DNA of 64,000 nucleotides from Punica granatum. Taxonomy: Eukaryota; Streptophyta; Magnoliopsida; Myrtales; Lythraceae. Positions 47,468 to 60,987 of this stretch are shown here, piece after piece. Position numbers and translations under genes: made by a program. The stretch is from positions 15,314,001 to 15,378,000 of the forward strand of contig NC_045130.1 in NCBI RefSeq assembly GCF_007655135.1. The letters run 5' to 3'. Position 1 is the stretch's first letter; each line of letters begins with the position of its first letter. The notes under the pieces were generated by a model. The model was not told the DNA's origin and did not search any database. It saw only the letters and a program-made list of their open reading frames with translations.

Positions 47468-47481
47468 TATAGGCAAACCTT

Positions 47482-47663
47482 TTTTTTTTTTTTTCGGTGT
47501 GTACCCTGTTATCTAGGAGTTCAATGGGGTCTGACTAATTCATTCGGGAGATCGAGCATTAAAGGTTATTTTTCCTCCCAACAAGTGCGCTTCGCGGGAT
47601 TCGAACTTATATTCTCCTCCTTACGGGGTGAACTGCTTACCACTCAGCCAATACTTTTGTTGG
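47482..47663 (-). repeat. Intact-looking tRNA-derived SINE with target duplication
   Basis: TATAGGCAAACCTT flanks the insert at 47468-47481 and 47664-47677. On the minus strand the 182-bp body begins CCAACAAAAG, then box A TGGCTGAGTGGTAAGC and box B AGTTCGAATCCCGC at tRNA-like spacing, and ends in a long A run. The box A resembles Ser/Leu-type tRNA. This is the best preserved member of the abundant SINE family here and shows its internal polymerase III promoter. Confidence 0.9.
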
Positions 47664-47677
47664 TATAGGCAAACCTT

Positions 47678-49548
47678 GTTTGATCATAAAGAAAAAAGGC
47701 CACCAATTAACGGTACAGTCATGAAAACTTCTTTGCCACCAAAAAAAAATTTATATGTTGCTGAAAAAGTTGGAGCAATACAAGGATTGACCGTGAATCT
47801 GCTCTTATCTCTAGACGCAAACAAACCCCATAATCTGCTGTCCAAATTATCTCTTTGATTAGCACTACCAGAGATTATTAAGGATGTATGGTGTTCCCTC
47901 TAACCCTAGCAAGATCAGATGGGCCCAAATCTTCTCGACAGATATCGCGTTGCTTAGCTCAGTGTGCGATTTATTTGCAGGTTGCAGTAGGGCAACTATC
48001 AATAAAGGGCATACCGCATGCTCGGAACAATGTTATATACACTCGGATTACTTGTTGCATTAAGTCAGTCACGTACGAGGATTCCGATCATGGAGTTGAT
48101 GATTACGGTTTGATTTCCATCACTTTAACGTAATTATATTGGCTTGATGAAGTGCTTCCAGAAAACTGGATAGTCGGTACGTTTGATAGTGGAGAATACT
48201 ATATTATCATGTACGCTAGGGTTTCTTTTTCGATATAAAGCTTGAGCTATACAGTGGGCCCATATTTTAGTGAAAGGGTTAACATCCGTTCATAATTTAT
48301 GCAGCTGCCTAAGCCTAATATGCTCCTAATTGGTTAGGTAATGATTTCCTCTATGGCCAGAGAGAAAGGCTATCCGTGTCACCAAAATTGGAAAAGATCG
48401 AATATATATTAATTTCCATTAATTCAAGTTGGAAAATGTATTTTTGCTTTAAATTGAAGGGGTGTCATAATCATGTTGCCCAATTACGTAAACAGAATCC
48501 ATTACAATCTGGAAGTATATGTCGGATGTGTATGATACCTTCTATATTGTTGATGGACCGATCAATCAAATCAAATCATTAATGAAATTCGAAATTCGCT
48601 TTTGGAAAATCACTATAATATGATGTGATACTAGTGGATGGAACAATTCTCCAAGGAAGCAACATTGCATCCAGTTGTAGGATAAGATATGCTCTGTCGC
48701 GCGATATGTTTCGATGATGTTTTGCTGTCCGTAGCATGACAAGGGGAAAAAAATTCGAAAAATAGGAAGTATACTTTTTCCAGAACATTTGGAACATGCT
48801 CAATAAGATTTGGGGATTCAACGAGATAGTAGGTAAACACTTTGTCAAAAGCATGATCATCGATTTTTTTATGCTCCATTTACATTGAAGGAAAAAAAGA
48901 AAAAAACTTATGGATACTAAGCAAATAGTTTATAAAGAACAGTTTTGTGTTCATTGGATGCATCCTGGATAAGCTCATGATTAGTTTCTCGAGGCAAATG
49001 TTGCAACTATCCGTCAATTCGACGACGGCTCGATTGATACGGTTTGGCCATGTAATATCACTGCCAACCGAGCCAACCAGAGTGAGCGTCCGGTATCGAA
49101 GCCGGACTCGTTGCATGTGACCATTAGATACCGGTTACGGAATTCCATGATATCACACGGAGCCAATACTATCTATATGTATAGTTTTTTTTTTCCCCGA
49201 ATATCTATATGTATTAGTTAGCAATACCGTATATATACCTCATGACGGATAATTAATTCTGTGAAAATCTCCAAAATTCAGAAACTCTGGCCGGAAAAAG
49301 AAGAAATTAGAGGGAAATATGTACGTTTTTCTTTCCGTTTCATTTACTTTAAAACAGCAAAAAGGAAAAAAAAAAGAAAAGAAATAAATAAATAAATCTG
49401 TTAAGCTAATTCTCAAGAAAACAGAGGAAAGGAAGATGAGACGGAACAACTTCCTGTACTCAAACTACTCTGTTCTGTTCTTCTGCTCATCTGCTATGTC
49501 CTGTCCATCTCAAGGTTGTCGCCTGCCTTCATTCTCTTTCGAGCCAGG
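47678..49548. other. Intergenic DNA, 3' side of BOI-like gene
   Basis: No gene recognised. The last 100 or so bases are probably the 3' untranslated region of the RING gene. Open frames such as 48579-48879 have no family resemblance. Confidence 0.45.
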
Positions 49549-50495
49549 TCACAGAATCAGAGCCTCGATGCTGGCTTTCTTCGCAGTGCCGCAGACAGGG
49601 CAACGGTCGAGGAACGCGTCGCAGGACTTGCAGGAGCAGAGGTGCCTGCACGGCAGGAACAGAACACTCGACTCTCCATGATTACACGCCCGGCAGCACG
49701 TCGCCGTCGTCGTCTTGTCCACTCCTCGGCTTTCCACCTCCGCTCCCCGGTCGGGGGCAACCTCGTCGCAGCACGACTCCACGTCTTCCTCCTCCCTGCC
49801 CCTCAGCTGCTCCAGCGTGTTGCTCAGGGAGACGACCATGGCTTCGTTCTCCTGCGCCAGCCTCTGCCACGCCTGGTTCTCCGTCTCCAACTTGGCCAGT
49901 AAGCTCTGCAGCTCCGCCGTCTTCCGGGAAGCCCGGGCGAGCTCTTGGTCCTTCTGCTGGAATAGGGATTGAGCCCGCGATTCGATCTTCCTCAGCAGCG
50001 CTGCCTCCTGCCTTTGCCTCTGCTCCTTCAACAGCCATTTCAGTCCCTCGGCCTGCACCAATTCACCAAAAGCCATCACTATAAAATCAAAAAATAAAAA
50101 AGAAAAAAGTTGGCGCTCTCCATTAAAATTTAAAGGGACAAGCTTTGATTCCTAACCTGTAATCTAAGATAGTGATCAATCTCTTCGCCATGCCGATCAA
50201 ATCCCGTCTCAGAATTCAGCCTCTTCCTGTAACTCTCCGCCACGCCATCATGAAAACCGGAAACCAAACACAAGTTCTGGTGACCCCTCTGCTGCTGGCA
50301 CTGCAACTGCTGCATGTACACGAGCTGTTCCAGGTCCAACCTCTGCCTCTTCCGGCCGTGCCCCGATGCGGTGACAATAGAATTAAACCCACAACCGCCA
50401 TTATAATCATGATGCGACGAAGAAGACGGCAAGCCGAGCATCGGGAACCCGGCTGCGATATTCATCTCGGGACGCAGCTGCGCTTCGATCGCCAT
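49549..50495 (-). CDS. BOI-related RING E3 ubiquitin ligase
   Basis: Two exons, 50495-50157 and 50052-49549, phase 0, 280 residues. The N-terminal third is low-complexity (His/Gly/Gln), followed by a KRQRLDLEQLVYMQQ block. Residues about 115-190 form a charged coiled coil (KEQRQRQEAALLRKIESRAQ), the region used for dimerisation and substrate binding in BOI proteins. The extreme C-terminus is a C3HC4 RING: C233, C236, C248, H250, C254, C257, C264, C267 (CRACN through CPVC). This layout of N-terminal linker, coiled coil and terminal RING is that of BOTRYTIS SUSCEPTIBLE1 INTERACTOR and its relatives, E3 ligases that limit cell death and bind DELLA or MYB partners. The exact paralogue cannot be set. 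Intact, with a good TATA element upstream. Confidence 0.9.
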
Positions 50496-50655
50496 ACTTT
50501 AAACCTCAGTGACTGACCTCCCAATTGCCCTCCCGATTAGCTTCCCCAGGCAGATTGAAGATTGCTTCCTTGGGGTTCAGCTGAACCTTTACTCTGCTTC
50601 TTCTTCTTCTTGTCGTTGCTGGGGGCGGTGTGAGGTCTCTATATATTATCGAATC

Positions 50656-50681
50656 GTGTGTGTGTGTGTGTGTGTGTGTGT
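50656..50681. repeat. (TG)n in leader of BOI-like gene
   Basis: A pure TG/CA run between the TATA box and the start codon, hence probably inside the 5' untranslated region, beside a (CTT)n tract near 50600. Confidence 0.9.
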
Positions 50682-50734
50682 TGTTCAAGAAACGCACAAC
50701 GGAACAGAGGTGGTGGGGAGATGTGTGGGCGAGT

Positions 50735-50741
50735 TTATATA
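50735..50741 (-). promoter_or_regulatory. TATA box of BOI-like gene
   Basis: TATATAA in an ATTATATAAACTC context on the minus strand, 240 bases upstream of the ATG. Predicts a transcription start near 50705 and a leader of about 210 bases. Confidence 0.55.
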
Positions 50742-50759
50742 ATGGCAGAGGAGAGAGAA

Positions 50760-52861
50760 AATTGGTAGAATCAATTAATTAGATTGATTAACCTTTTTTA
50801 TTTTGATAAATGATTGATTAGTCGAATTAATAGAGGATAAATATTTGCTGAATGTATAAATAAAGTAACTGAAATCTTTGAAATGCGAAGAGAGAGAGAG
50901 GGGGGAGAGGCCATAAGGCTAAGATGCTTCTTGTCGTTTCTCTATGCTTCCTTTCCTTTTTTTTTAATTTTTTTGGGGACCTTTTTCTTTTCCGGAAATT
51001 AGTATATTTGGTCTTGACTTTGCCTTTTTCACCAATGTGGTCCCTTTGCTTATAATTTGCTTAATCAACACTTCCAACTTTATTCGAAATTTATACTTTC
51101 AAAAAAAGTTTATTTTCTAATTATGCTTCGGTCTCCCGTGTGCCTTTAAACGTCCAAGTATTTTTGCGATGCACATCAAATGGTCCTCCATCTAAGATAC
51201 GAATGGTTTTGACCAAGGTACTCAATATCGAGTTTTGAGGTTGAAAAAGTAGATGGTCCATAAAATTGAAATGTAAAATCGAATCATATAATAGTGGGTT
51301 TCTAATATAATGTTTAGAGAATAATTTTATACCTATCTATATCAACGATAACCGCTGTAAAGTTCAAATTGAAGCTCAATTTACATATCTTTTTTTGATC
51401 GACTCCCCCAACTTACATATCTTTGACAGCCTATATAGCAAAGTACACGTTATTTATTTTCTGATAATTTTTAAATATAGATTTTGCTGAAAAGAGTTAG
51501 TTTGGAAATAGGAAATCATGAATTATCTTTTATATCTTTTTAGTTTTGCGCTATATAATATTAAGTCAACTATCAAATTTAATCGACTGCAATTAGATTG
51601 CTGTCATTTTTGAGTTGATAGAATCGAGTTTCTATTGTTTTTATTGAACGAAATCACGTTTTTTGTGTGAATTTATCAAAATTATGTTTTTGTGATGAGT
51701 TGAATAGCCACATAAAGTAAAAACGAAAATTTTAATATTGAAGAGTTCAAATCAAGAGTTTGACAACACAAAACGATAGAAAGAATATTATAGAAATTTT
51801 TATCAGATTTTAATATAATACTACACGTGAAATGAGATTTATCAATCAATTTTTAATATAGTAGGGTTTCAAACTCTTAAGCTATAGTGCTCCCATCACT
51901 GGAAGTTCCAATAATGAACCTCGTCCATGAATTCTTAGAATTTGTTCAATTCACTGTTGATGGCTTCTCTTGAGCTCATTTCACCGCGTTAATAGTTATC
52001 GAAAGTCGACATGGTGATGGTCCCAAAGACTTGGAAAATCTTGAAAAGGAGGCTGCGTGAAGAATTTCGATAAAGTTGGAGCCCTTGTGGAGACAGGTTA
52101 AAAGGATAGGGTGGACTGAACTGCTGTGAAAAATTCAAGGACCAATTAATTATACTTTTTTTTGCCCTTTCTCTTTTTTTTCTTTCTTAAATTTAACCTT
52201 CCTCTTTTTTTCCCTTCCTCTTTTCTTGTATAGTATGTGTACTCCTTTATAAGCTATATATAAATATTAAAACATATTTTTTGTGAGTATATTATCTTCA
52301 ATCAAATCATCAATATAAAAATAAAAATTAAAAGGGTAGATGCAGAAATCGTGACTGCAGAATCGGGTCAGAGAGAAAGATGGGGAGAGGTGGGGGCTTT
52401 TGCTTTGAAAGAGAAATTTCAACTCCCAAGTTGGCGAGGCACTTGAGACAACCTGTGAATTGGTCAGTCTTTTCCCCTTTTTTTAAAAAGATAAAGACAG
52501 ATAGGGAATTTCTAAGCAAAAAAAGGAAAAAAAGAAAAAGAAAAAGAAAAGAGAGATCTCTCTCACTTCTGTAATTTTACTAAGTGCTTTCAATTATATC
52601 AATATATATATATATATATATCTCCAGACAATATATGAACAATCGCCTATTATGCTCTAGCCAGTAAGTACATATATGTAATTTGGCTCCCTCTAATAGG
52701 CCACATAATAGATCAAGTACCATCGCGAACGGAAGGTGTGTAGTTTAGTTACTTTAGTAGTCTAATTAAGAATCATCTAATTTATCACTTTTATCGATTG
52801 TACTCGAGCACAAAGGGCGTCTCATAAAAATATAAAACAGCCTCGTGTCATTGTTATATGT
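50760..52861. other. Gene-poor AT-rich DNA
   Basis: No coding region recognised. Contains purine-rich stretches at about 50886-50905 and 52520-52562 and a (TA)n near 52601-52620. Confidence 0.5.
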
Positions 52862-53242
52862 GTAAACTAACAATTTGCCCCTTAAAAAATCGATGTTACA
52901 TTAAATATGACCTCAAGAAATTTATTACATTAATGTTGATTTTAACATATTAAATGTACATCATATTGCCAATTCCGTTTGTCTGCAGTTAAAAACTCGA
53001 CGGAACCCTTTGAGGAAGGGATAATATGATGTATACTTAATAGGTCAATGTCAAAATTGATGTAAAAAAAAAGTAAGAAATAATATCACATCAGATATTT
53101 TCGTCCACTATTAGACAACAGACAGACATAAGGGGTCATCTAATATATACTTAATCCGTCAAGGTCCAAATTGATATAAAAAATTTTTTGAGATCTGATT
53201 TAATATGATATCAATATCACAATAGGCAAATTGTTAGTTTAC
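52862..53242. mobile_element. Non-autonomous TIR element, family unresolved
   Basis: The perfect inverted repeat GTAAACTAACAATTTGCC opens at 52862-52879 and closes at 53225-53242. Behind it the arms stay imperfectly complementary for about 100 bases (shared ATTAAATnnGANCTCAANAAATTT). The 381-bp element could fold into a hairpin. No convincing target duplication, so the superfamily stays open. Confidence 0.6.
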
Positions 53243-56156
53243 TCTTCTTATCTTCATCATGTTGTCTTTCCCCGTCTCTTGAATTAGTTGAGGCGAATAA
53301 GATACATAAAGATGACAAGGAGGTATTCCTCCTGTCCTGACAAATATTGTCGAAGCATTTCCCTGGAGCACCGTCGATTATATTTCTCAGTGTTTAGAGG
53401 TGAAATCACGGCAACGATTAAAGATGGCTTTACCGATAGTGGTAACAGATGGCATTGGTGGAGCGTTGAAATAATAGTAGTATTTAAACTTTTTTTTTTC
53501 TTTTTATCACATGTTTACATTATCATCATCAATTATTTTGCGCAATATCAACATTAACTATACAAAAAATCGATAGTTATATCTTCTTGTTCCTCGTATC
53601 TTCTTTCTTGTTGCTAGTACCACTGACAAAAAATAACCCATCTTCCAAGGAAAATAAAATCGTTTTTGGATCTCGATGACCTTCATGATTTATGGCGAGG
53701 AAATAACCGCTTGACCTAAGCAATTCTTCTAATTATTTAAATCTTGTACGTTAAGATATGTGAATTCAAGGTTGGAACTTGAATTGAATATTGGGGGAAT
53801 ACATTAAATCCAACTATCTATGTGATATGGCAAGATCCTAGAGAAGATATCTATTGGGCATACCAACTAGAGGAAAAAGAAATTAATGGAGAAATCCGTA
53901 TCTAGGTTTTCCACTTATTGATCACGATTTTAATCAAGAAACTTCATATTATATATGTATATGTATAATATTTAGAATATACAATGTTTGGTAATCCAAT
54001 AATGATTTCTTTCTATTTTTTTCCTTCCCACTATGTCAATCAGTCCAAAAATATATCACTAGGAAAAAAAAAATCAAGCCAACACATAATTTCAAATTGA
54101 CTAAGATACATTTTAAATAGGAAAGAGTGGATCTACATGTCCGGAGGCTTCACGACATGTAAGGTCAATGAGAGGACTTTTGAAACGTAAGGAATGGTGT
54201 TCTTTCGCAAGAGAACAGTTGCTTTAAGCAAATAATGAATTTGGCAATAATTATTGGGCCAATGGTCAATCAAAATCATGATAAAAAATTATGCTTTCTT
54301 TTACCAACATTTTGATGTTCCCACCTATTTTCATCGCTTAATACGCTAAGCAATTCTCCGATAAACATATCCGAATCCCGTGATACCGTTGAAGTTTCAA
54401 ATTTTTCGCTGGCAACCAACTTAATGAAGTCCTAACCTCTGACTAGACTAAGTAATAATGTTATGTCATTGTTTTATATATCCACAAGTATCCATCGACA
54501 CCCGTGAACAGATCAGGACGAAGCTCATGACTATTGACTAATAAATCCTCAAATGAATAAGCAAATAAATATATAGATAAAGCCTAGAAATTCTAGAATT
54601 AAAAAACAAAGAATTGTCGATCAAGTTTGAAATAATATAATCAAATATAATCACGGCCAATTCTCATTGTTGTTACACGTGCATGAATTCCACGAAACTA
54701 TTTTGCCGGCTAAATTACACCCATTCATTCATTTATTATTCAAATAGAGTTTTGAACTTATAATTATTAGTTAATATATAATCCACAAGAGTTAATATCT
54801 ATATCTATATATATCATAAAATGGAGATTTTTTAATTTTTCTTTTTTGATTGCGAGGTAAATTACTACATTATACCCTCTTTCTTGGATTTTTTTTTTCA
54901 ATTTTACCTCCTACAGTAAATGAAATAAGATAAACGCGATTAATGAGAAATGAAACTCTAGGGCTAATGGCCAACAAATCCCAATCAGAAGGATTCGGGG
55001 CCCACCATCAATTGGACGGTTTCCTAATCCCGGGATCCTAAATCACGGAAGCATTTGCCTATGTCAGCCACTAAACTCCAATTTAGTTGAATAATGAGTC
55101 CTTTGTTATGATGCGGACATATGTGATATGCTCCTCTCTAGTCTAGGCTTTATTTACAGAGGGTTTTCTTCCTTCCCCTGACTAGCTAGCCAGCCTAACT
55201 AGGTATCTAAGAGTTTTGAGGAATTTAATTCGTTGAATGTGCCAATAATTGATACTCGACTATATCTTGTCGGGAATCGCTATGATGTCCGACTTGATCA
55301 TACTAGAAGCTCATCTGCCTAGCTAGGTATTTGGCGTAGGAGAAGGAAGTCTCGAAATATATTCCCTAAACAATTATTAGTCATCTCGTTTAGACATGAT
55401 CTCTGATCCATTCCCAATATATTCGACTCTGGCCATGATCAATTTGGGTTTCACAAGATTCCCGACTCTAGGAATTCGAGCAACATGAATCTTTACGACG
55501 TGATATGCACGAGCATGCATGACACGTTATAGTAAATTCATCCAAAGATAAAAGATGACGCTCAACATTTATAGTGTAGAGTCGGTTTTGGTCTTTTATA
55601 TATTCCTCCTGCGTTGAGCATGCGTCGTGATATGGTTAATGCGACTATTCGCAATGCCTTGATATCATCATATATCATGAGCAATAGTAATCCTCGACCT
55701 CAAATTAGTTTTTTCCTCTCTTTTTTTACCCAGCAAAAAAAAAAAGAAGAAAAAAAGAGAGTAACCCTCGACCTCAAATTATTCAAGGAAAAAGAAAAAA
55801 AGTATATAGGAACTAGCTAACGTCAAATTATGGATAGATATAGAACCTTTGAAAAGAAGTTGTTGGTGCAATTTTATAAAGAAACATCACAATCCATCAT
55901 ATATATCTATATATATATATATATAGATCTATGAACATTAAGTGGAATCATCATCTAAATGTGTTGCAGGGTTGAGATGTGGAGATGGATGGTGGACCCA
56001 TGTGCTGCCCACCCATTAAGACCCCAACGAATGGTTCATTAGGTTGGGCGGCTCATTTTGAATGGTCGCCATTCCATGTGAACCCATTTCTTCCTTCTTC
56101 TGCTCTCATTGACCTCGTCACCTCAGCAACGAAAGTTACCCATATTATATATTATC

Positions 56157-56200
<44 letters not shown>

Positions 56201-59200
56201 TGTGTGTGTGTGTGTAGGTTGATGTGGGGGGGTGGTAAGTTTCAAAAACTTGCTCATTTCTTGGATTTGATGCACTTTCTGCAACTTCCCAACTGCTTTC
56301 TCTTTGTTTTTTTGTTTTCTTCTCCTTTTGGCAAAGTGATGGGGACTCTGCTTATGGGCCTCACTTCCCATGATTTTGTTGCTTCTATATGCACATTCAT
56401 TTGTTTACTATAAGATTTATAAATATGATTTATTGGTAGGTCTCCTAATATGACCTCTGTATTCCAAAACCCCTCCTTTCATTTCGTCAAATAATATATA
56501 ATGTTTTGATTTCCGTCTACATGAAACGAATTCGAGACGCTAATAGCTTGCTTTTTCTTGGAGAGCAATTGTTGGGGCCAGTTTCACTCCCTACTCCCTC
56601 AATCGTTTTTGGTGCGATTTGGTGCCATCGTACTCCACAATTGAAGCTGAGTGGTTGCAAATTCAACTCATAATCCGTAACAACTTTTGCGATATTTTCT
56701 TTTGAAAAACAAAAGATCCTTGTACTCTAATTACGTACTATGATTTTCAAATGGTAGTTGGCTTTAAGAATGCAATGTATATCATATTAATCACACTCGC
56801 TACAGTGAAGAGACATCATTTGACATGTAAAAATTCTGATGTTTTGAAATTTTTTTACCGACTTGCACAGAGAATTATCTTTCTCGTGGGATAGCAGATA
56901 CCTTAATTAGGTTCAATATTTTGATGAATTTAGGATAATATCCTAACTGCACATGCGAAAAGTTTGCCTGAGTTTGCTATCAAAAAAAAATACGTGTTCA
57001 ATTGTCACTTTCATAATTAGTGCCCAATTTCCTCCATCTTCCCAGACAAAATCAATATGGAGACAAGCAAAAGATGGGAGGATAGTACTACGAAACAACG
57101 ACGAGGACCTCCACCGCTTCCTTTTCCTTGACTTGAAGCTGTTGTCTGATACCTTGAATTCAATTCCACAGTAAGACTATAAGGACATTAGTTGTTTATG
57201 GGCACTTTCATCATATATATATATATATATATATATTTTATATATATCAATCACATCCCCCTCGAATTTTCATGGTCGACAAAGTTTTCTTTTTCGCATC
57301 ACAAGTCATGCCTTCACATTGACGCAACACAGCTCCATGATCATATACATATCTCATAGAATCAGCTTTAACTTCTTTTGGAGGTAGTTAGATCAAAACC
57401 AAATGCAATGCAATATGGGAGGGTAAGATATTCCGGATTGACACGTATATGGTTATATGCAAGAAACACGCAGAAATTATGGCAGTGTGTCGTGAGAAAT
57501 TAAAAGTTGTTTGATTCTCCATGTTTTGTCAATTGCGGATTAGTTAAGAGCCACTCCTGATTGTCAATTAATAGATGCCGATTCATAATCTACGAGGGCC
57601 ATTAATTCCAATTGTTAGGAAAATGGCGTGCAATTAAATAGAAATGACTGGCCAAACAAGAAGAAGAAGAAGAAGAAGAATTATCTTGACTACCTTCAAT
57701 TTCTTTGCCTAAGTCAGCACGCCCCTTCTAGATGAGGAAATCTAGAGCCATATGCAATTGGACCGCGGAAAGAGTAGAGAGGACCCATAACATATCGTTC
57801 GATCGTCATATTAGAGATTGATACGGAGATCTTAAGAACCATGTTTTTCAGATTTCGATTAATCCAATATGAGAAAATAAATTCTTCTTTTGAAAATCCG
57901 GCATCGGCCGCCGCCCAATAATATTAATTAGTCTATCCTCATGTAATACGTATAATCTGCATGCATACGTGGGTAGAAATGTACTCTCCTATCTATGAAT
58001 TAGTAGGATTGTACGTAATTTGTATCTATAAACGTGTTAGATAATGGGTTGGGGCTGGACCACGAGACAAACCACCACCCTCAAAAAAAAAAGAAAGAAA
58101 AAAAAAGACCCGCATCGACTTAACCATTATCTATCCTAATAATTCACATCAGCTGATGGAAATCTGTACAATCAATTTTCCTGCATGCAGGACAATGATC
58201 GATATAGCTAGAAACTGTCGTCGATCTGTGATACGTATGACTCACCGACGACCGATCAGTCACCTAGGCTGATTAATAATAAATGACGTATGGCGGGCCT
58301 AACTTCTAGCACCATGCCCCGAATAATGAATCGGCCTCATCAATCGACAAAGAAAGGACTGAGGGTATTGATAAAGCAGAGCCTATGTACTAGACATATA
58401 TATGAATAGCTAAGTTATAATTAGGGAGGGGACGTCCATGTGAATGCCCTTATTGCAGGGAGATGGGCACGAACAGAGGGGGGTAATCAGACGTACACCA
58501 TGTGTAGTGTCCTCCTCTATTTGGGAATTCTGATCAGTTGCATGAAATGAAAGCACGCACACATATATATGGATATAATTGCAATGAAGTTGGCGTTTCG
58601 TCCTTTTCCCCGGCCCCCTCTGTGTTGTCCCCGCCACAGATACAGCCAGCCCCATCTATCTCTGCTCTACTGCCATCGCATTTCTTAACTTCACGCTATA
58701 TATATTGCTTTATTAGGCTTTCGAATTAATAGCTTATTATATATATATATATATATATATATAGTTGTATGTGTGTATAGAAATGAGAGAGAGAGAGAGA
58801 GAGAGAAGAATCAGAAAGCTGCAAATATCGTGCGAAGGCAGACACCTTCTTTAATGATATCGTATCGGGACTTCAGAGGGTGCTCACATGAATTACTACT
58901 CTGGAAAATATATAGAGGACCCACGTATATATGTATATATATGCATGTCTATATAATATATACATATATGTGTGTGCGTGTGCGTCCGTGCGTGCTAATG
59001 TTGTACCCAACACATGATTAATTAAATTACCTTGTCTCGTCTTCTATTCATATATTGCAAAGTGGGTTCAAGCTGATGATCATCATTTTGCGGACTGATG
59101 ATGATGAAACATGGATTTATTCAAGCTTCCATAATTAAATGATATCTCCATCTAGCGAGGATCTTTTGCCATGCACGAACCAGTAGATAAATTAAAGGGC

Positions 59201-60835
59201 AAAAGTATTATTCGTTTATAAAAATTTTTGGTAGAAAAATTTATCTTTTTCTTTACTATATTTTGGCTTGAATGGCATAATCCACACATTTATGCGAGGG
59301 TTAAAATCACGATTTTACGTGTAATAGTTAACTTTCTCATATATATTTTTTCCTTCTATTATAAGGTGGGAGGGGCCATACACCATTTTAATGTTGTTAA
59401 AAATAAGTCTTTTCTCATTTGGTAAGTATTAAAAAAATAAAATAAAGTGTCTTTTAGGATCTCTTAGGAAGGAGCCAATGTATCTATATATATTGAATGT
59501 ATCAAGGGAGACAAAATAATTAAAGTTATCCCCTCGCAACTTATGGGGGTTGCAAGTGCATGATTTCAAGACATGTGTAACAGTACTAGTCATCCAAAAA
59601 GAAAAGAAAAGAAAAGGTGTAATAGTACTAGTTCATGCATGAGTTTGTAACATTTCTATGGTATATAAAAAGACACAGAAGAAAACGAAAAATACATAGA
59701 GATGCCAATATATGTATATATATATATATACACACACACACAGGCATATATATAATAATATAAGAATGTAATTGGGAATCATGTGACAACCAAAAATCCG
59801 GCATGGATTACTGAATTCTTAGTCGATGCGCCTGCTATGACAAATATGGCAGGCCTGGGAAATATGTTCTTAATTCTTAAATTAATTGCAATAGACGTCG
59901 ATATCGGGCCCAGTCCTTAAGGCAATAATAATAATAATTAGGCAGCTCTAATAAAACTTGTTAACAATAGTTATTTTTCTGAGAAATTGGTAAGCGGTGA
60001 GGATTAATTAAAAGAAGAAAGCCACCGTACGTACCGGCGAGAAGTGTGTGCGGTTTGGTTTGGTTTTCGATTGCCACAGATGAGTTTCATCTTTTTGACT
60101 ATGTCCATTTCTGCTTTCGAGGAAGCTCACATTATTCACCAGCTTCGGATATGAATGTGATGTTCATGCATGCATGCATATCCTTCTTATTAATAATTAT
60201 CCTTAAATTAATCGGTGTGTGGTTATGAATGAATGAATGAATGAATCGGCCTGCATGCCTTGTCTTGTGTGTTTATATAAATTATACATGTAGACATCAC
60301 CGTATTAATTATTTTAATTAGTTAATAATGTATATTTTTCTGTGATGCGGTGAATTTCAACATATGATATTAAGTTGGGGCTGGTCTCTTCTTCCATGTG
60401 AGACCCTGAACACAGAGGAGGGGACACGGCACTGAGGAAGTTGAAGTGAATAATGGCACGCTACTTTCATCACACACCTGTTTGTGTGTCAGAAAAAGAT
60501 AGAGTACTCTTCATTATTTGAGATTAATGAATTAATTAATTAATAAAGAGATCGACTGCTTAATTAATTGATAAAAATAATAACAATAATATAAGCGCAA
60601 GGAATATATACACATACATGAATTAATTAGGGAAGAAATTATATGCAATCAGATTCGTAATTTGTTACTGATTTTAATACTTCGCGGTAAGTGTGTCTCT
60701 GACTAATCCGACGATATCTTCGAGGGGATGCCCTCATTAAGGCATGCATATGCATATATATTATGATTGTAGGCTAGTTCTAAACAATTCAATTAAGGGC
60801 AAAAGGAATAATTAGCCAAAATACAATATAATGAT
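53243..60835. other. Gene-poor DNA with many microsatellites
   Basis: No gene or RNA recognised in 7.6 kb. Microsatellites: compound (TA)(GA)(TG) at 56157-56216, (TA)n at 57214-57240, (TA)n at 58736-58763, (GA)n at 58785-58806, and (GAA)n near 57659-57678. A Helitron-like 5' end TCTATATCTATATATATCAT lies at about 54797 without a clear 3' partner. Confidence 0.5.
56157..56216. repeat. Compound (TA)n(GA)n(TG)n microsatellite
   Basis: Three dinucleotide blocks of about 24, 20 and 16 bases follow each other without interruption. Confidence 0.9.
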
Positions 60836-60857
60836 GATGACGGTACGCAAATATATC

Positions 60858-60965
60858 TCTCATTATATATATATATATATATATATATCGATCAAAGACC
60901 AGTAGATGCTGTGTTAAGCGACAGACAGGCCAAACAAGCCCAAATAAAATGAGATCGCAGGCCCA
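60858..60965 (-). mobile_element. Short retroposed fragment between 22-bp direct repeats
   Basis: A 22-bp direct repeat starting GATGACGGTACGC lies at 60836-60857 and 60966-60987. The 108 bases between them end, on the minus strand, in a (TA)n tail after GGTCTTTGATCGA. Long target duplication plus a simple-sequence tail fits a strongly 5'-truncated LINE or SINE insertion. The right repeat copy lies against the LINE coding region, so this may alternatively be the true 3' end of that LINE. Confidence 0.45.
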
Positions 60966-60987
60966 GATGACGGTACGCAAATATATC

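Noticed and set aside
47589..47660. tRNA-like gene with box A and box B
   Set aside because: Lies inside a 182-bp retroposon with target duplication and poly-A tail and lacks a full cloverleaf, so it is a SINE head.
58190..58270. Possible hairpin with GTCGTCGATC and GACGACCGATC
   Set aside because: The arms do not pair well when aligned; not a convincing microRNA precursor.
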